Assembly (NCBI RefSeq): GCF_000255295.1
Contig: NC_017030.1
Location: 3,906,001-3,970,000, forward strand
DNA: 64,000 nucleotides
DNA from: Corallococcus coralloides DSM 2259
Lineage (GTDB): Bacteria > Myxococcota > Myxococcia > Myxococcales > Myxococcaceae
Direction: 5' to 3'
Numbering within the stretch: the stretch's first letter is position 1; each line of letters opens with the position of its first letter. This document shows, in pieces, positions 52,022-60,661 of the stretch. The notes under the pieces were generated by a model. It saw only the letters and a program-made list of their open reading frames with translations. It made no database searches and was not told the DNA's origin. A program made the translations under genes and the position numbers.

Positions 52022-53215
52022 ATGCGACCCTTCCGTTCCATCGCGCTCCTCGTTGCCGCGGTGCCTGCCCTCGCGTTCGCGCAAGGCGCCTCTCCGGCGC
52101 AGCCGCCGGCCGCTCCGGGTCCGGATGCGACCGCGCCGGCCTCTCCGTCACCGGCCGAACCGCCGGAGCGCCAGCGCACCGAGCGCGACGCGCCGGCCGT
52201 GCCCCAGTCCCAGCCTGAAGCCGCGCCGGCCACGCCGTCCGCGCCCGCCGTCACCGATGAGGACGATGCTGACAAGGCGCCGTCCTCCGCGCCCGCTGCC
52301 TCCGTGCCCGCGGACGCGCCGGTGCTGGACACCGGTGAGGCGCCGCGCACCACGGACGCGCAGCAGCAGCGGCTGGTGAATGGCGCGCCGCTCTACAACC
52401 CGAACGTCAACGTCCACATCGTCCAGAAGAAGCGCTTCGCGGACGAGGGCAAGCACGAGCTGGTGCTGTACCCCGCCGCCGTGCAGGTGAACGGCAAGTT
52501 CACCAACCACGTGGGCACCGCTCTGAGTTACGTCTACCACCTGCAGGAGAACTTCGCCCTCCAGGTGGGCGGCCAGTACAACTGGTACTCCGACGAGAGC
52601 GACTTCAACCTGGAGCTCATCGACAAGGTGCGTGAGCAGGCGCAGGCCGCGTCGTCGCTGCTCCTTCAGTGGGGCGCGCACGCGGGCGTGGAGGTCACGC
52701 CGCTCTACGGCAAGTTCGCCTTCTTCAACAACTCGCTGGCGCAGTTCAGCGTGGTGCTCTCAGGCGGCGCGGGCATCGGCAAGACGCGCCACCTCATCCG
52801 CCCGCAGGTGGCGAACGAGGTGGACGGCCAGACGTACCAGGTGCCCGCGCGCTTCGGCGACACGGGCAACAAGTTCCTGGGCGAGGTGGGCGGCGGCTTC
52901 CGCGTGCAGTTCGGTGAGCACTACGCCCTCCGCCTGGAGGTGCGCGACCTCATCTACACCGCGCGCGTGGACAAGGTGGATGGCTGCAACCTGGCGGACT
53001 TCGAGGCGCTGGAGGCCGCGCGTGCCGCCAACCAGCCCTTCGAAGGACTCAACCTGAGCGGCAGCTGCCAGGTGTCCAAGTTCGACGGCGTGGACCCGAA
53101 GACGAAGAAGAACTACCGCGAGGACATCATCCTCGGGAGGGACCTCGTCGCCGAGCCTTCGTCGGACGTCCTCAACAACGTCAGCTTCTACGCTGGCTTC
53201 TCGGTGCTCTTCTAA
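52022..53215 (+). CDS. gltA: Gliding-motility outer-membrane beta-barrel protein GltA
   Basis: 397 residues. Signal peptide MRPFRSIALLVAAVPALAFA, then about 90 residues of Ala/Pro/Thr-rich disorder, then a barrel with alternating strands and terminal NVSFYAGFSVLF ending in Phe. The plan (disordered periplasmic or surface stretch plus barrel) and its position between gltB and a TPR protein gene support GltA. A Cys pair (GCNL, GSCQV) lies in one loop. Spacing of 9 nt to gltB and 2 nt to gltC makes one operon. In M. xanthus GltA, GltB and GltC form an outer-membrane/periplasmic subcomplex. Confidence 0.78.
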   Translation: MRPFRSIALLVAAVPALAFAQGASPAQPPAAPGPDATAPASPSPAEPPERQRTERDAPAVPQSQPEAAPATPSAPAVTDEDDADKAPSSAPAASVPADAPVLDTGEAPRTTDAQQQRLVNGAPLYNPNVNVHIVQKKRFADEGKHELVLYPAAVQVNGKFTNHVGTALSYVYHLQENFALQVGGQYNWYSDESDFNLELIDKVREQAQAASSLLLQWGAHAGVEVTPLYGKFAFFNNSLAQFSVVLSGGAGIGKTRHLIRPQVANEVDGQTYQVPARFGDTGNKFLGEVGGGFRVQFGEHYALRLEVRDLIYTARVDKVDGCNLADFEALEAARAANQPFEGLNLSGSCQVSKFDGVDPKTKKNYREDIILGRDLVAEPSSDVLNNVSFYAGFSVLF

Positions 53216-53217
53216 CC

Positions 53218-54756
53218 ATGTCCCGACTGCTCCGACTCCTCGTCGTCCTCGGGCCCCTCGCCGTGCCCTCGGTGGCCCTCGCCCAGCAGGACGTGGGCAC
53301 CTACAACCGCGCGCTGTCCGCCTTCAACGAAGGCAAGCTCGACGCCGCGGCCCCCCTCTTCGCGCAGCTGGCGGAAGGGGAGGACGCGGACCTGAAGGGC
53401 AAGTCCGAGTTCTATCTGGCGCAGACCTTCGCCAAGAAGGAGCTGCCCGTCGCGGCCTTCATCTCCTACGCGGCCATCGTCAACGCCGGCCCCAAGCACC
53501 CCTCGTACCTGAAGGCCATCGAGGGGCTGGTGGACATGCAGCAGCGGCTGGATGAGCAGAACCTCATCCCCAGCATCCTCAACCAGGCCTACACCGACGA
53601 GGTGCGCGACCAGTGGGTCACGCTGCCCAAGGAAGTGCTCGCGCGCATCAACTACCTGGTCGGCACCGCCAGCCAGCGCCGCATGCGCTTCGAGGAGGCC
53701 CGCTCGCTGCTGGAGGCCGTGCCCGCGGACAGCCGCGTCTACGCGAAGGCCCGCTACCTGCTGGGCACCGTGCTCGCCGACCCGCGCTTCCCAGGGCGTC
53801 CCGGGGAAGGGGAGGCGCTGGACAAGGAGGCCATCGCCGCGTTCCAGGCCGTGCTCCACACGAAGGAGCCGCAGGTGGAGCTGCCGGAGACGCGCGAGCT
53901 GGCGCTGCTGGCCCTGGGCCGCGTGCACTACCGCCGCGGTGAGTACGCGGACGCGGTGAAGGCGTACGAGGGCGTGCCCCGCTACGCGCGCTTCTGGGAC
54001 CAGGCCCTGTTCGAGAACGGCTTCGCCCGCTTCCAGAACGAGGACTTCGGCGGCGCGCTGGGCAGCCTCCAGGCGCTGCACGCGCCGCAGTTCGAGGGCG
54101 CCTTCCAGCCCGAGTCGTGGATCCTCAAGTCCACCGTCTATTACTACTCGTGCCTCTACGACGAGGTGAAGACGACGCTCGCCGCGTTCGACGAGCGCTA
54201 TGGCCCCATGGCGAAGCAGCTGGAGCCCTTCACCGGCGAGGACGTGGCGCCCATCAACGCCTTCAACCTGGTGGCCTCCGAGAACCGCCGCCTGCCGCGC
54301 GCCGTCTACCTGTGGATCCGCAACAACGAGCGCATCCGTGAAGTGATGCGGACCCTGTCGCGCGTGGACCAGGAGAAGCGCGCCATCAGCGAAGGCCCGT
54401 GGAAGGGGACGCCGTTCGCCGCGCAGACGGTGGCGTCGCTCGAGGACATCCGCACCACGCTGCTCCAGGTGGGCGGCACGCTCGCGAAGAACCGCATCAA
54501 GGAGGCCTCGGACAACCTCCGCACCTTCTCCGACCAGGCGGAGATCATCCGCGTGCAGACGGCGCTGGATGAGAAGGACCTCTTCTCCGAGGGCGTGGAC
54601 CAGAAGGCGCTGCTCTCCCGCCAGACGCTCTACCGCCCGAAGATGCCCGGCGCTGCGTGGAACTACTGGCGCTTCCAGGGCGAGTTCTGGATCGACGAGA
54701 TTGGCTACTACCAGTACACGCTCAAGCGGGGCTGCCCTGCTCGCCAGGAGAAGTAG
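53218..54756 (+). CDS. gltC: Periplasmic TPR protein GltC
   Basis: 512 residues. Signal peptide SRLLRLLVVLGPLAVPSVALA, then TPR-like helical repeats (for example NRALSAFNEGKLDAAAPLFA, ELALLALGRVHYRRGEYADA). No membrane helix or lipobox. In M. xanthus gltC lies next to gltA and gltB and binds them. It begins 2 nt after gltA. A small three-fold AAGTAGG duplication surrounds the stop codon (54751-54777), and a hairpin terminator follows at 54812-54857. Confidence 0.8.
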   Translation: MSRLLRLLVVLGPLAVPSVALAQQDVGTYNRALSAFNEGKLDAAAPLFAQLAEGEDADLKGKSEFYLAQTFAKKELPVAAFISYAAIVNAGPKHPSYLKAIEGLVDMQQRLDEQNLIPSILNQAYTDEVRDQWVTLPKEVLARINYLVGTASQRRMRFEEARSLLEAVPADSRVYAKARYLLGTVLADPRFPGRPGEGEALDKEAIAAFQAVLHTKEPQVELPETRELALLALGRVHYRRGEYADAVKAYEGVPRYARFWDQALFENGFARFQNEDFGGALGSLQALHAPQFEGAFQPESWILKSTVYYYSCLYDEVKTTLAAFDERYGPMAKQLEPFTGEDVAPINAFNLVASENRRLPRAVYLWIRNNERIREVMRTLSRVDQEKRAISEGPWKGTPFAAQTVASLEDIRTTLLQVGGTLAKNRIKEASDNLRTFSDQAEIIRVQTALDEKDLFSEGVDQKALLSRQTLYRPKMPGAAWNYWRFQGEFWIDEIGYYQYTLKRGCPARQEK

Positions 54757-54811
54757 GCCGAGAAGTAGGCAAGTAGGAGCCGGGCGCACCCGGCCGACAT
54801 GAGAGGCACCC

Positions 54812-54857
54812 AAGAGGCCCCGCCACCGTGCGTTTGTCACGGGGGACGGGGCCTCTT
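54812..54857 (+). terminator. Hairpin terminator between gltC and gltD
   Basis: AAGAGGCCCCG (54812-54822) pairs perfectly with CGGGGCCTCTT (54847-54857), enclosing an inner CCGTG/CACGG stem. It splits the glt run into gltBAC and gltDEFG transcription units, with 170 bp before gltD for a second promoter. Confidence 0.7.
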
Positions 54858-55027
54858 CGCGTGATGTTGAGTCCTGGAAATTGGCTCGGCGTGATCGCGT
54901 ACGCCGGGGCACAAGGCACGTTCCGGGCCACTTCTCATTCTGGGTACCCGCGTCTACTTTCCGTCGTCCCTCCCAACTGGGCAGAAGTTTTCCCAGGCAG
55001 GCGAGGCGCGGTTCTCCAGGAGCTCGC

Positions 55028-58000
55028 ATGAAGGTGGTTCTTCGGTTCGGTGCACTGGCGGTGGGCGTCGCGCTCGCGGCCGGTGGGGTGGGGGAGGCGG
55101 CGGAGGAGACGGCACCGCCGCGCAAGGTGGCGACGAAGAAGTCCTCTTCGAAGGCCGCGGCCAGGAAGGCCGAGGCCGCGAGCAAGAAGGACAAGGAGGC
55201 GGAGAAGAAGGCGGAGCTGCCGCCCGGCGTCGCTCCCCAGGACATGCGCAAGGGCCCGGCGCGGGTGAAGCCCGCCACGGCCAAGTTCGCGGACATGCCG
55301 CGCATCGCGGACTCCAAGAAGGACGCGCTCGCGGACAAGAAGCGCGACGAGGCCATTGAAGGCTTCAAGCGCCTCATCCCCAAGCTGCAGGAGACCTCCA
55401 CGCAGAAGGCGGAGATGCAGTACCGCCTGTCGGAGCTCTACTGGGAGAAGTCCAAGTACCTCTACCAGCTGGAGATGGAGAAGTTCCTCGCGGCGGAGAA
55501 GGCCTACGACGCCGCCGTGGCGCGCGGTGAGAAGGCCACCGCGCCGGAGCAGGACCACCGCGAGTCCGAGCGCTACCGCGCGGAGACGATGCGCATCTAC
55601 GAGGCCATCCTCAGCGAGTACCCGGACTACCCGGCCCGCGACGAGGTCCTCTTCTCCCTGGGCTACAACCTCTACGAGCTCAACCGCCGCGAGGACGCGG
55701 TGGCGCGCTACGAGGAGCTGATCCGCGACTTCCCGAAGTCGCAGTTCGTCCCGGACGCGTACATCCAGCTGGGCAACCACTACTTCGAGAACAACAAGCT
55801 CGCGCCCGCGAAGGAGAACTACGAGAAGGCGCGCGCCTCCGGCGTGCCGAAGATCTACGCCTACGCCACCTACAAGCTGTCCTGGTGTGACTTCAACGCG
55901 GGCGACCTGGACGCGGGCCTGAAGAAGCTCCACGAGGTGGTGGACTACGCCAGTCAGCGCGGCGAGGAGCTGGGCGACCTGCGCACGGAGGCCCTCAACG
56001 ACCTCACCGTCTTCTACGTCCAGCTGGATCAGCCGAAGGAGGCGCTCGCCTACTTCAAGCAGAAGGCTCCGGCCAGGCGCCAGGGCCGGCTGCTCGCGAA
56101 GACGGCCGCGGGCCTGGTGGACGCGGGCCACTTCGACAGCGCCATCCTGGTGTACCGCACGCTCATCGACGATTCGCCCATGGGCGCGAACGCGCCGGAG
56201 TACCAGCAGGCGGTGGTGCGCGCGTTCGAGGGCCTGCGCCAGCGCCAGCAGGTCCGCAAGGAGATGAAGCGGATGGTGGACCTCTACCGCCCGGGTGGCG
56301 AGTGGTGGACCGCCAACGCCAGCAACGCGGGCGTGCTGCGCAACGCCTTCAGCGTCACCGAAGAGGCCATGCGCGTGATGGTCACCGAGTACCACCAGGA
56401 GGCGCAGAAGACGCGCCAGGTGGAGACCTACCGGCTCGCGCGCGACATCTACAAGCAGTACGTGGACGCGTTCGCCTCCAGCGACAACCCGGAGTTCGTG
56501 GCGGACTCCGCCTTCAACATCCGCTTCTTCTACGCGGAGATCCTCTGGGCCCTGGAGGAGTGGGAGGCCGCCGCCGCCGAGTACGACGCCGTGGTGGCGT
56601 TCAAGATCCCGGACCGCGACTCCGCGAAGGAGGTCTCCAACGAGGCCTACCGCAAGAGCGCCTCGTACAACGCGGTGCTCGCGTACGACAAGCTCGTCAA
56701 GATCGAGCGCGGCCAGATTGCCAAGAGCGACCTGAAGGACGGCCAGAAGGTCGACGAGAAGAAGGACAAGGGCGACGTCGCCAGGCAGAAGCTGGTGAAG
56801 CGCGACGCCAAGGAGCAGGCCGAGCAGCCGCTCACGAAGTTCGAGGACCGGCTGGTCGCCGCGTGCGACACGTACAACACCCTCTACCCGGGCAACCAGG
56901 ATGAGATCGACCTGCGCTACCAGGCCGCCGTCATCCTCTACGACCGCGCGCACTTCGTGGACGCGGCCCGCCGCTTCGGGGAGATCATCGAGAAGTTCCC
57001 GGAGGAGCGCCGCTCGCGCGACGCCGCGGACCTGACCATGTACGTGCTGGAGAGCCGCGAGGAGTGGAAGGAGCTCAACACGCTCTCGCGCAAGTTCCTG
57101 GGCAACAAGAAACTGTCCAAGCCCGGCTCGGACTTCGCCCTGCGCGTGGCCCGCGTGGTGGAGGGCAGCCAGTACAAATACGTGGACGAGGTCGTCTACA
57201 AGAAGGAGAAGAACCCGGCGAAGGCCGCCGAGGAGTTCCTCACCTTCGTGACGGAGTTCCCCAAGTCGGAGAACGCGGACCGCGCGCTCACCTACGCGAT
57301 GGTCATCGCGCAGGAGGCCGGTGAGGTGGACAAGGGCATCACCGCCGGTGAGCGCGTCCTCAAGGAGTACCCGAACAGCGCCTTCGAGCTGAAGACGCGC
57401 TACACGCTGTCCGGCCTCTACGAGAAGGTCGCCGAGTTCAAGAAGGCCGCGGCGATGTCCGAGTCCTTCGTGGCCGAGTACGACGCGGCCATCAAGGCCC
57501 GCGAGGCGCAGTCGAAGAAGGACAAGGAGAAGAAGGCCAAGGCCACCACCGTCGCGAAGAAGGACGACACGCCGGGCGCCGTGGAGGACGCGGAGTCCAA
57601 GCGCGCGCAGAAGGCCGCCGAGCTCAAGGCGCAGGTGGACGCGGCGGGCGAGTGGGTGGCGGATGCTCTCTTCAACGCGGGCGTCTGGTACGACGGCCTG
57701 GGCGAGTCCCAGAAGGCCGTCACCGCGTGGAACACCTACCTGGCGCGCTTCAAGGACCGCAAGGACGTGCCGCAGGTGGCCTTCTCCATCGGCCTCGTCT
57801 GGGAGAAGGAGAAGAAGTGGGGCGACGCGGCGCGCGCCTTCAACCGGTTCGTGGAGGACTACGGCCGCGACTCGCGCACCGCCGCGGGGCAGGCGTACCT
57901 GGCGCGGTACCACGAGCTGCTCGCGTACCAGAAGATGAAGGACGTGCGCGGCCAGGAGAAGGCGCAGGACGAGCTGGTGCGCGGCTGGAACAAGCTTTCG

Positions 58001-58696
58001 GAGAGCGTGCGCAAGGACACCGCGGTGCTCAACGCGTACGGCCACGCGCGCTTCCTGGCGCTGGAGCCCACGTGGAAGCGCTTCTCGGAGATCAAGTTCA
58101 CGCGCGTCTCCACCATCCGCCGCGACCTGACGAACAAGCAGAAGGAGATGCAGCGCGTGGAGAAGGAGTACGCGGCGGTGCTCGCCACGGGCTCCGGCGA
58201 GTGGGGCATCGCGGCGCTGACCCGCATCGGCCTCGCGTACGCGGACTTCGCGCGCAACATCATGGACTCGCCGGATCCGTCCGGTCTGGATGACGAGCAG
58301 CTCAGCATGTACCGCGCCGAGCTGGAGAACCTGGCGCTTCCGCTGGAGGACAAGTCCAGCGAGGCCCTGGAGAAGGGCCTCCAGAAGGCCTACGAGCTGG
58401 GCATCTACAGCGAGTGGACGCTGGCCGCGCAGGACCAGATCAACCGCCTGCGCCCGGGCGCCTACGCCCAGGTGAAGCCGGTGACGTACCGGGGCAGCAG
58501 TGATTCGCGCATCGCCTCGGGCGTGCTGAAGGACCTCAACGGCCCCATCAGCGCCTCCGCGGAGCCGAAGCCCGCCGCGACGACGCCCGCGCCGGAGACC
58601 GCGCCCGCCGAGGGCACGAAGCCGGCTGTCACGCCCGAGGGCACGGAGCCCGCGAAGTCCGAGCCCACCGCGTCGCTCGAGGGGGTGCGGCCGTGA
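55028..58696 (+). CDS. gltD: Large periplasmic TPR gliding protein GltD (AgmU)
   Basis: 1222 residues, close to the AgmU/GltD of M. xanthus (about 1218). Signal peptide MKVVLRFGALAVGVALAAGG, then a Lys/Ala-rich stretch (about 25-80) and many TPR units (for example VLFSLGYNLYELNRREDAVA, DAYIQLGNHYFENNKLAPAK). An internal Lys/Glu/Ala-rich coil (QSKKDKEKKAKATTVAKKDD) and a C-terminal Thr/Pro/Ala tail follow. In M. xanthus AgmU is a periplasmic component that localises in a helical pattern and at focal adhesions. The ATG at 55028 is used for the signal peptide. The stop overlaps the GTG of gltE. Confidence 0.85.
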   Translation: MKVVLRFGALAVGVALAAGGVGEAAEETAPPRKVATKKSSSKAAARKAEAASKKDKEAEKKAELPPGVAPQDMRKGPARVKPATAKFADMPRIADSKKDALADKKRDEAIEGFKRLIPKLQETSTQKAEMQYRLSELYWEKSKYLYQLEMEKFLAAEKAYDAAVARGEKATAPEQDHRESERYRAETMRIYEAILSEYPDYPARDEVLFSLGYNLYELNRREDAVARYEELIRDFPKSQFVPDAYIQLGNHYFENNKLAPAKENYEKARASGVPKIYAYATYKLSWCDFNAGDLDAGLKKLHEVVDYASQRGEELGDLRTEALNDLTVFYVQLDQPKEALAYFKQKAPARRQGRLLAKTAAGLVDAGHFDSAILVYRTLIDDSPMGANAPEYQQAVVRAFEGLRQRQQVRKEMKRMVDLYRPGGEWWTANASNAGVLRNAFSVTEEAMRVMVTEYHQEAQKTRQVETYRLARDIYKQYVDAFASSDNPEFVADSAFNIRFFYAEILWALEEWEAAAAEYDAVVAFKIPDRDSAKEVSNEAYRKSASYNAVLAYDKLVKIERGQIAKSDLKDGQKVDEKKDKGDVARQKLVKRDAKEQAEQPLTKFEDRLVAACDTYNTLYPGNQDEIDLRYQAAVILYDRAHFVDAARRFGEIIEKFPEERRSRDAADLTMYVLESREEWKELNTLSRKFLGNKKLSKPGSDFALRVARVVEGSQYKYVDEVVYKKEKNPAKAAEEFLTFVTEFPKSENADRALTYAMVIAQEAGEVDKGITAGERVLKEYPNSAFELKTRYTLSGLYEKVAEFKKAAAMSESFVAEYDAAIKAREAQSKKDKEKKAKATTVAKKDDTPGAVEDAESKRAQKAAELKAQVDAAGEWVADALFNAGVWYDGLGESQKAVTAWNTYLARFKDRKDVPQVAFSIGLVWEKEKKWGDAARAFNRFVEDYGRDSRTAAGQAYLARYHELLAYQKMKDVRGQEKAQDELVRGWNKLSESVRKDTAVLNAYGHARFLALEPTWKRFSEIKFTRVSTIRRDLTNKQKEMQRVEKEYAAVLATGSGEWGIAALTRIGLAYADFARNIMDSPDPSGLDDEQLSMYRAELENLALPLEDKSSEALEKGLQKAYELGIYSEWTLAAQDQINRLRPGAYAQVKPVTYRGSSDSRIASGVLKDLNGPISASAEPKPAATTPAPETAPAEGTKPAVTPEGTEPAKSEPTASLEGVRP

Positions 58697-60162
58697 AGAC
58701 GAACCACAGCATCGACATCAGCAGCCAGTTGAAGGGGATGGGGACGACGGGGATGAACGGCTTTCGCACCAAGCGCATGTTCCTGGCGGGGGCCTTCGCC
58801 TTCGCCTTCACCACGGCCTGCGCCACGGGCCCCAGGCCCACGCCCGTCGCGATGAACGCGGTGGAGAAGCCCGCAGTCACGGTCCCCGCCGCGCCTCCGC
58901 CCACCGCGGCCCAGAAGGGCGACGCGGACGGCCAGTTCGCCGAGGCCCTGAAGGCCTACGAGGCCGGTGACCTGGACGCCGCTCGCAAGGGCTTCGAGGA
59001 GGTCGTCAACCAGCAGCCCAAGGCGCTCAACGCGCGCTTCAACCTGGGCGTCATCGCGGAGAAGCAGGGCCGCCCGGCGGACGCCCGCGTGGCGTACGAG
59101 CAGGTGCTCGCCCTGGACCCGGCGCACACGCCGTCCGTGATGAACCTGGGGTTGATGCACCGGCACGCGGGCCAGCTGGATGAAGCCCTCGCGCTGTACA
59201 CGAAGGCGCTCCAGACGCCGGGCCATGAGCACGACGAGCCCGTGCTCAACGCGCTGGCCGCGACGTACCGGCTGGCGGGCAAGCTGGACGAGGCGGAGGC
59301 CACCGGCCGGCGCGTGCTCGCGCGCAGCAAGGACAACCCGGAGGCGTACAAGACGCTGGCGCTGGTGGCGTACGACCGGGGCCAGTACCGCCTGGCGGAG
59401 CTGCTGGTCATCAACGCGCGCAAGGTGGCGCAGGACGACCCGGCCATCTCCAACACGCTGGGGATGATCTACCTGAAGATGGACGACCGCCCGCGCGCCC
59501 TGGCCCAGTTCCAGAAGGCCGTGTCGCTGGATGACAACTTCGCGCCCGGCCACCTCAACCTGGGCGCCCTGGCGCTGAGCTACCGCGACTACGCGGGCGC
59601 GGAGAAGGCCTTCACCAAGGCCCTGTCCCTGGAGCCGGACGGCCTGGAGGGCCAGCTGTACCTGGCGTACGCGCTGGACGGGCAGAAGGGCCTGGATCCG
59701 AAGAAGGGCGTCGCCGCGGGCGAGGCGTTCGAGAAGGTGCTCGCGCGCGCCGCGGACAAGCCGGAGGCGGTGTGCGGCGCGGGCTGGGCGTACGCGACCG
59801 AGCGCGCGGCCTTCGAGAAGGCCATCGCGTTCCTGGACCGCTGCAAGGAGCTGTCCTCCACGACGGAGCAGGACAAGCAGCTCATCACCGCCAAGGTGAA
59901 CGGCCTGCAGAACATGCTCAAGAACCCGCCGCCGGCGCCGGCTCCGGCCGCCACCGCGGAGGCCGAGGGCGAGGAGAAGAAGGACGCCGCCGCCACCGGG
60001 GGCGCGGGCTCGTCCGTGATGAACCAGCTGCCCCAGGACACCAGCGCGCCCGAGGCAGCACCCGAGCCCGCCGAGGAGACGGCTCCGGCCGAGGCTGCCC
60101 CCGCGTCCGACGATGCGTCCGGCAATGGACAGACGGCTCCGACGCCTGCTCCGACGCCCTGA
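58693..60162 (+). CDS. gltE: TPR-repeat lipoprotein GltE (AglT)
   Basis: 489 residues. Lipoprotein signal with FLAGAFAFAFTTAC (lipobox TTAC, with Thr at the usual Ala/Ser position), then TPR repeats (AEALKAYEAGDLDAARKGFE, NARFNLGVIAEKQGRPADAR, NTLGMIYLKMDDRPRALAQF) and a C-terminal Pro/Ala/Glu-rich tail. AglT/GltE of M. xanthus is a TPR lipoprotein next to AgmU. GTG at 58693 overlaps the gltD TGA; the inner Met before FLAGAF (about residue 29) is an alternative start since it begins the signal peptide proper. Gap of 158 bp to gltF contains two hairpins. Confidence 0.85.
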   Translation: MKTNHSIDISSQLKGMGTTGMNGFRTKRMFLAGAFAFAFTTACATGPRPTPVAMNAVEKPAVTVPAAPPPTAAQKGDADGQFAEALKAYEAGDLDAARKGFEEVVNQQPKALNARFNLGVIAEKQGRPADARVAYEQVLALDPAHTPSVMNLGLMHRHAGQLDEALALYTKALQTPGHEHDEPVLNALAATYRLAGKLDEAEATGRRVLARSKDNPEAYKTLALVAYDRGQYRLAELLVINARKVAQDDPAISNTLGMIYLKMDDRPRALAQFQKAVSLDDNFAPGHLNLGALALSYRDYAGAEKAFTKALSLEPDGLEGQLYLAYALDGQKGLDPKKGVAAGEAFEKVLARAADKPEAVCGAGWAYATERAAFEKAIAFLDRCKELSSTTEQDKQLITAKVNGLQNMLKNPPPAPAPAATAEAEGEEKKDAAATGGAGSSVMNQLPQDTSAPEAAPEPAEETAPAEAAPASDDASGNGQTAPTPAPTP

Positions 60163-60187
60163 AGAAACAACAGTCGTCTCGGCGGGA

Positions 60188-60243
60188 AGAACGAGAACTT
60201 TCTTCCCACCTATAGCCGCCCAGGTGCAAGCGACCGGGCGGCT
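60188..60243 (+). promoter_or_regulatory. Paired hairpins in the gltE-gltF gap
   Basis: GGGAAGAA pairs with TTCTTCCC near 60183-60208, and AGCCGCCC (60214-60221) pairs with GGGCGGCT (60236-60243). Neither is followed by a U-run, so attenuation, mRNA processing or 3' protection are all possible. Confidence 0.4.
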
Positions 60244-60320
60244 CCCTTAGAATCCAGGGACTTGGCGTTGGTGCGAGCCCTGCAATGGAATACGCGAAGC
60301 GGGCCTGGCGGAGACATCAC

Positions 60321-60605
60321 ATGAAACGACTGCTGGCAGCGATGGTGATGGTGGGAGGGCTGGGGGTGGCGGCTCCCGCCCTGGCTCAGGATAGCAAGGA
60401 CTCGGTGAAGATCATCCAGGAGGAGGATCGCACCGTGTACCGCAAGAAGACGGTGATTGATTTCACGGATGTGGCGGTGGAGGGCGAGCTCACGAAGCCG
60501 GAGGGCTCCTACGTCCTCAACCGCAAGAAGACGGATTTCCAAAGCCTCATCAAGGTCCGGGAGAACTTCGACCCGGAGCTTCAGAAGTCTGCGGACAATC
60601 TCTAG
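60321..60605 (+). CDS. gltF: Gliding-motility protein GltF (CglF)
   Basis: 94 residues. Signal peptide MKRLLAAMVMVGGLGVAAPA with cleavage after ALA, then a polar mature part rich in Lys/Asp (DSKDSVKIIQEEDRTVYRKK). Small periplasmic protein corresponding in size and place to CglF/GltF, which lies between the TPR lipoprotein and GltG genes in M. xanthus. ATG 60321 is chosen; the frame is open upstream from 60285. No motif gives a function; it belongs to the periplasmic link of the gliding machine by association. Confidence 0.75.
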   Translation: MKRLLAAMVMVGGLGVAAPALAQDSKDSVKIIQEEDRTVYRKKTVIDFTDVAVEGELTKPEGSYVLNRKKTDFQSLIKVRENFDPELQKSADNL

Positions 60606-60661
60606 ACGGCACAGGTGGCGTTGAACGTTTTCGGGACGGGAAGGGAAGAAGGAAGAACTTC

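Noticed and set aside
54935..58045. 1036-codon minus-strand frame opposite gltD
   Set aside because: Antisense shadow; low-complexity Val/Leu/Arg translation, and the plus strand encodes a signal peptide and TPR repeats.
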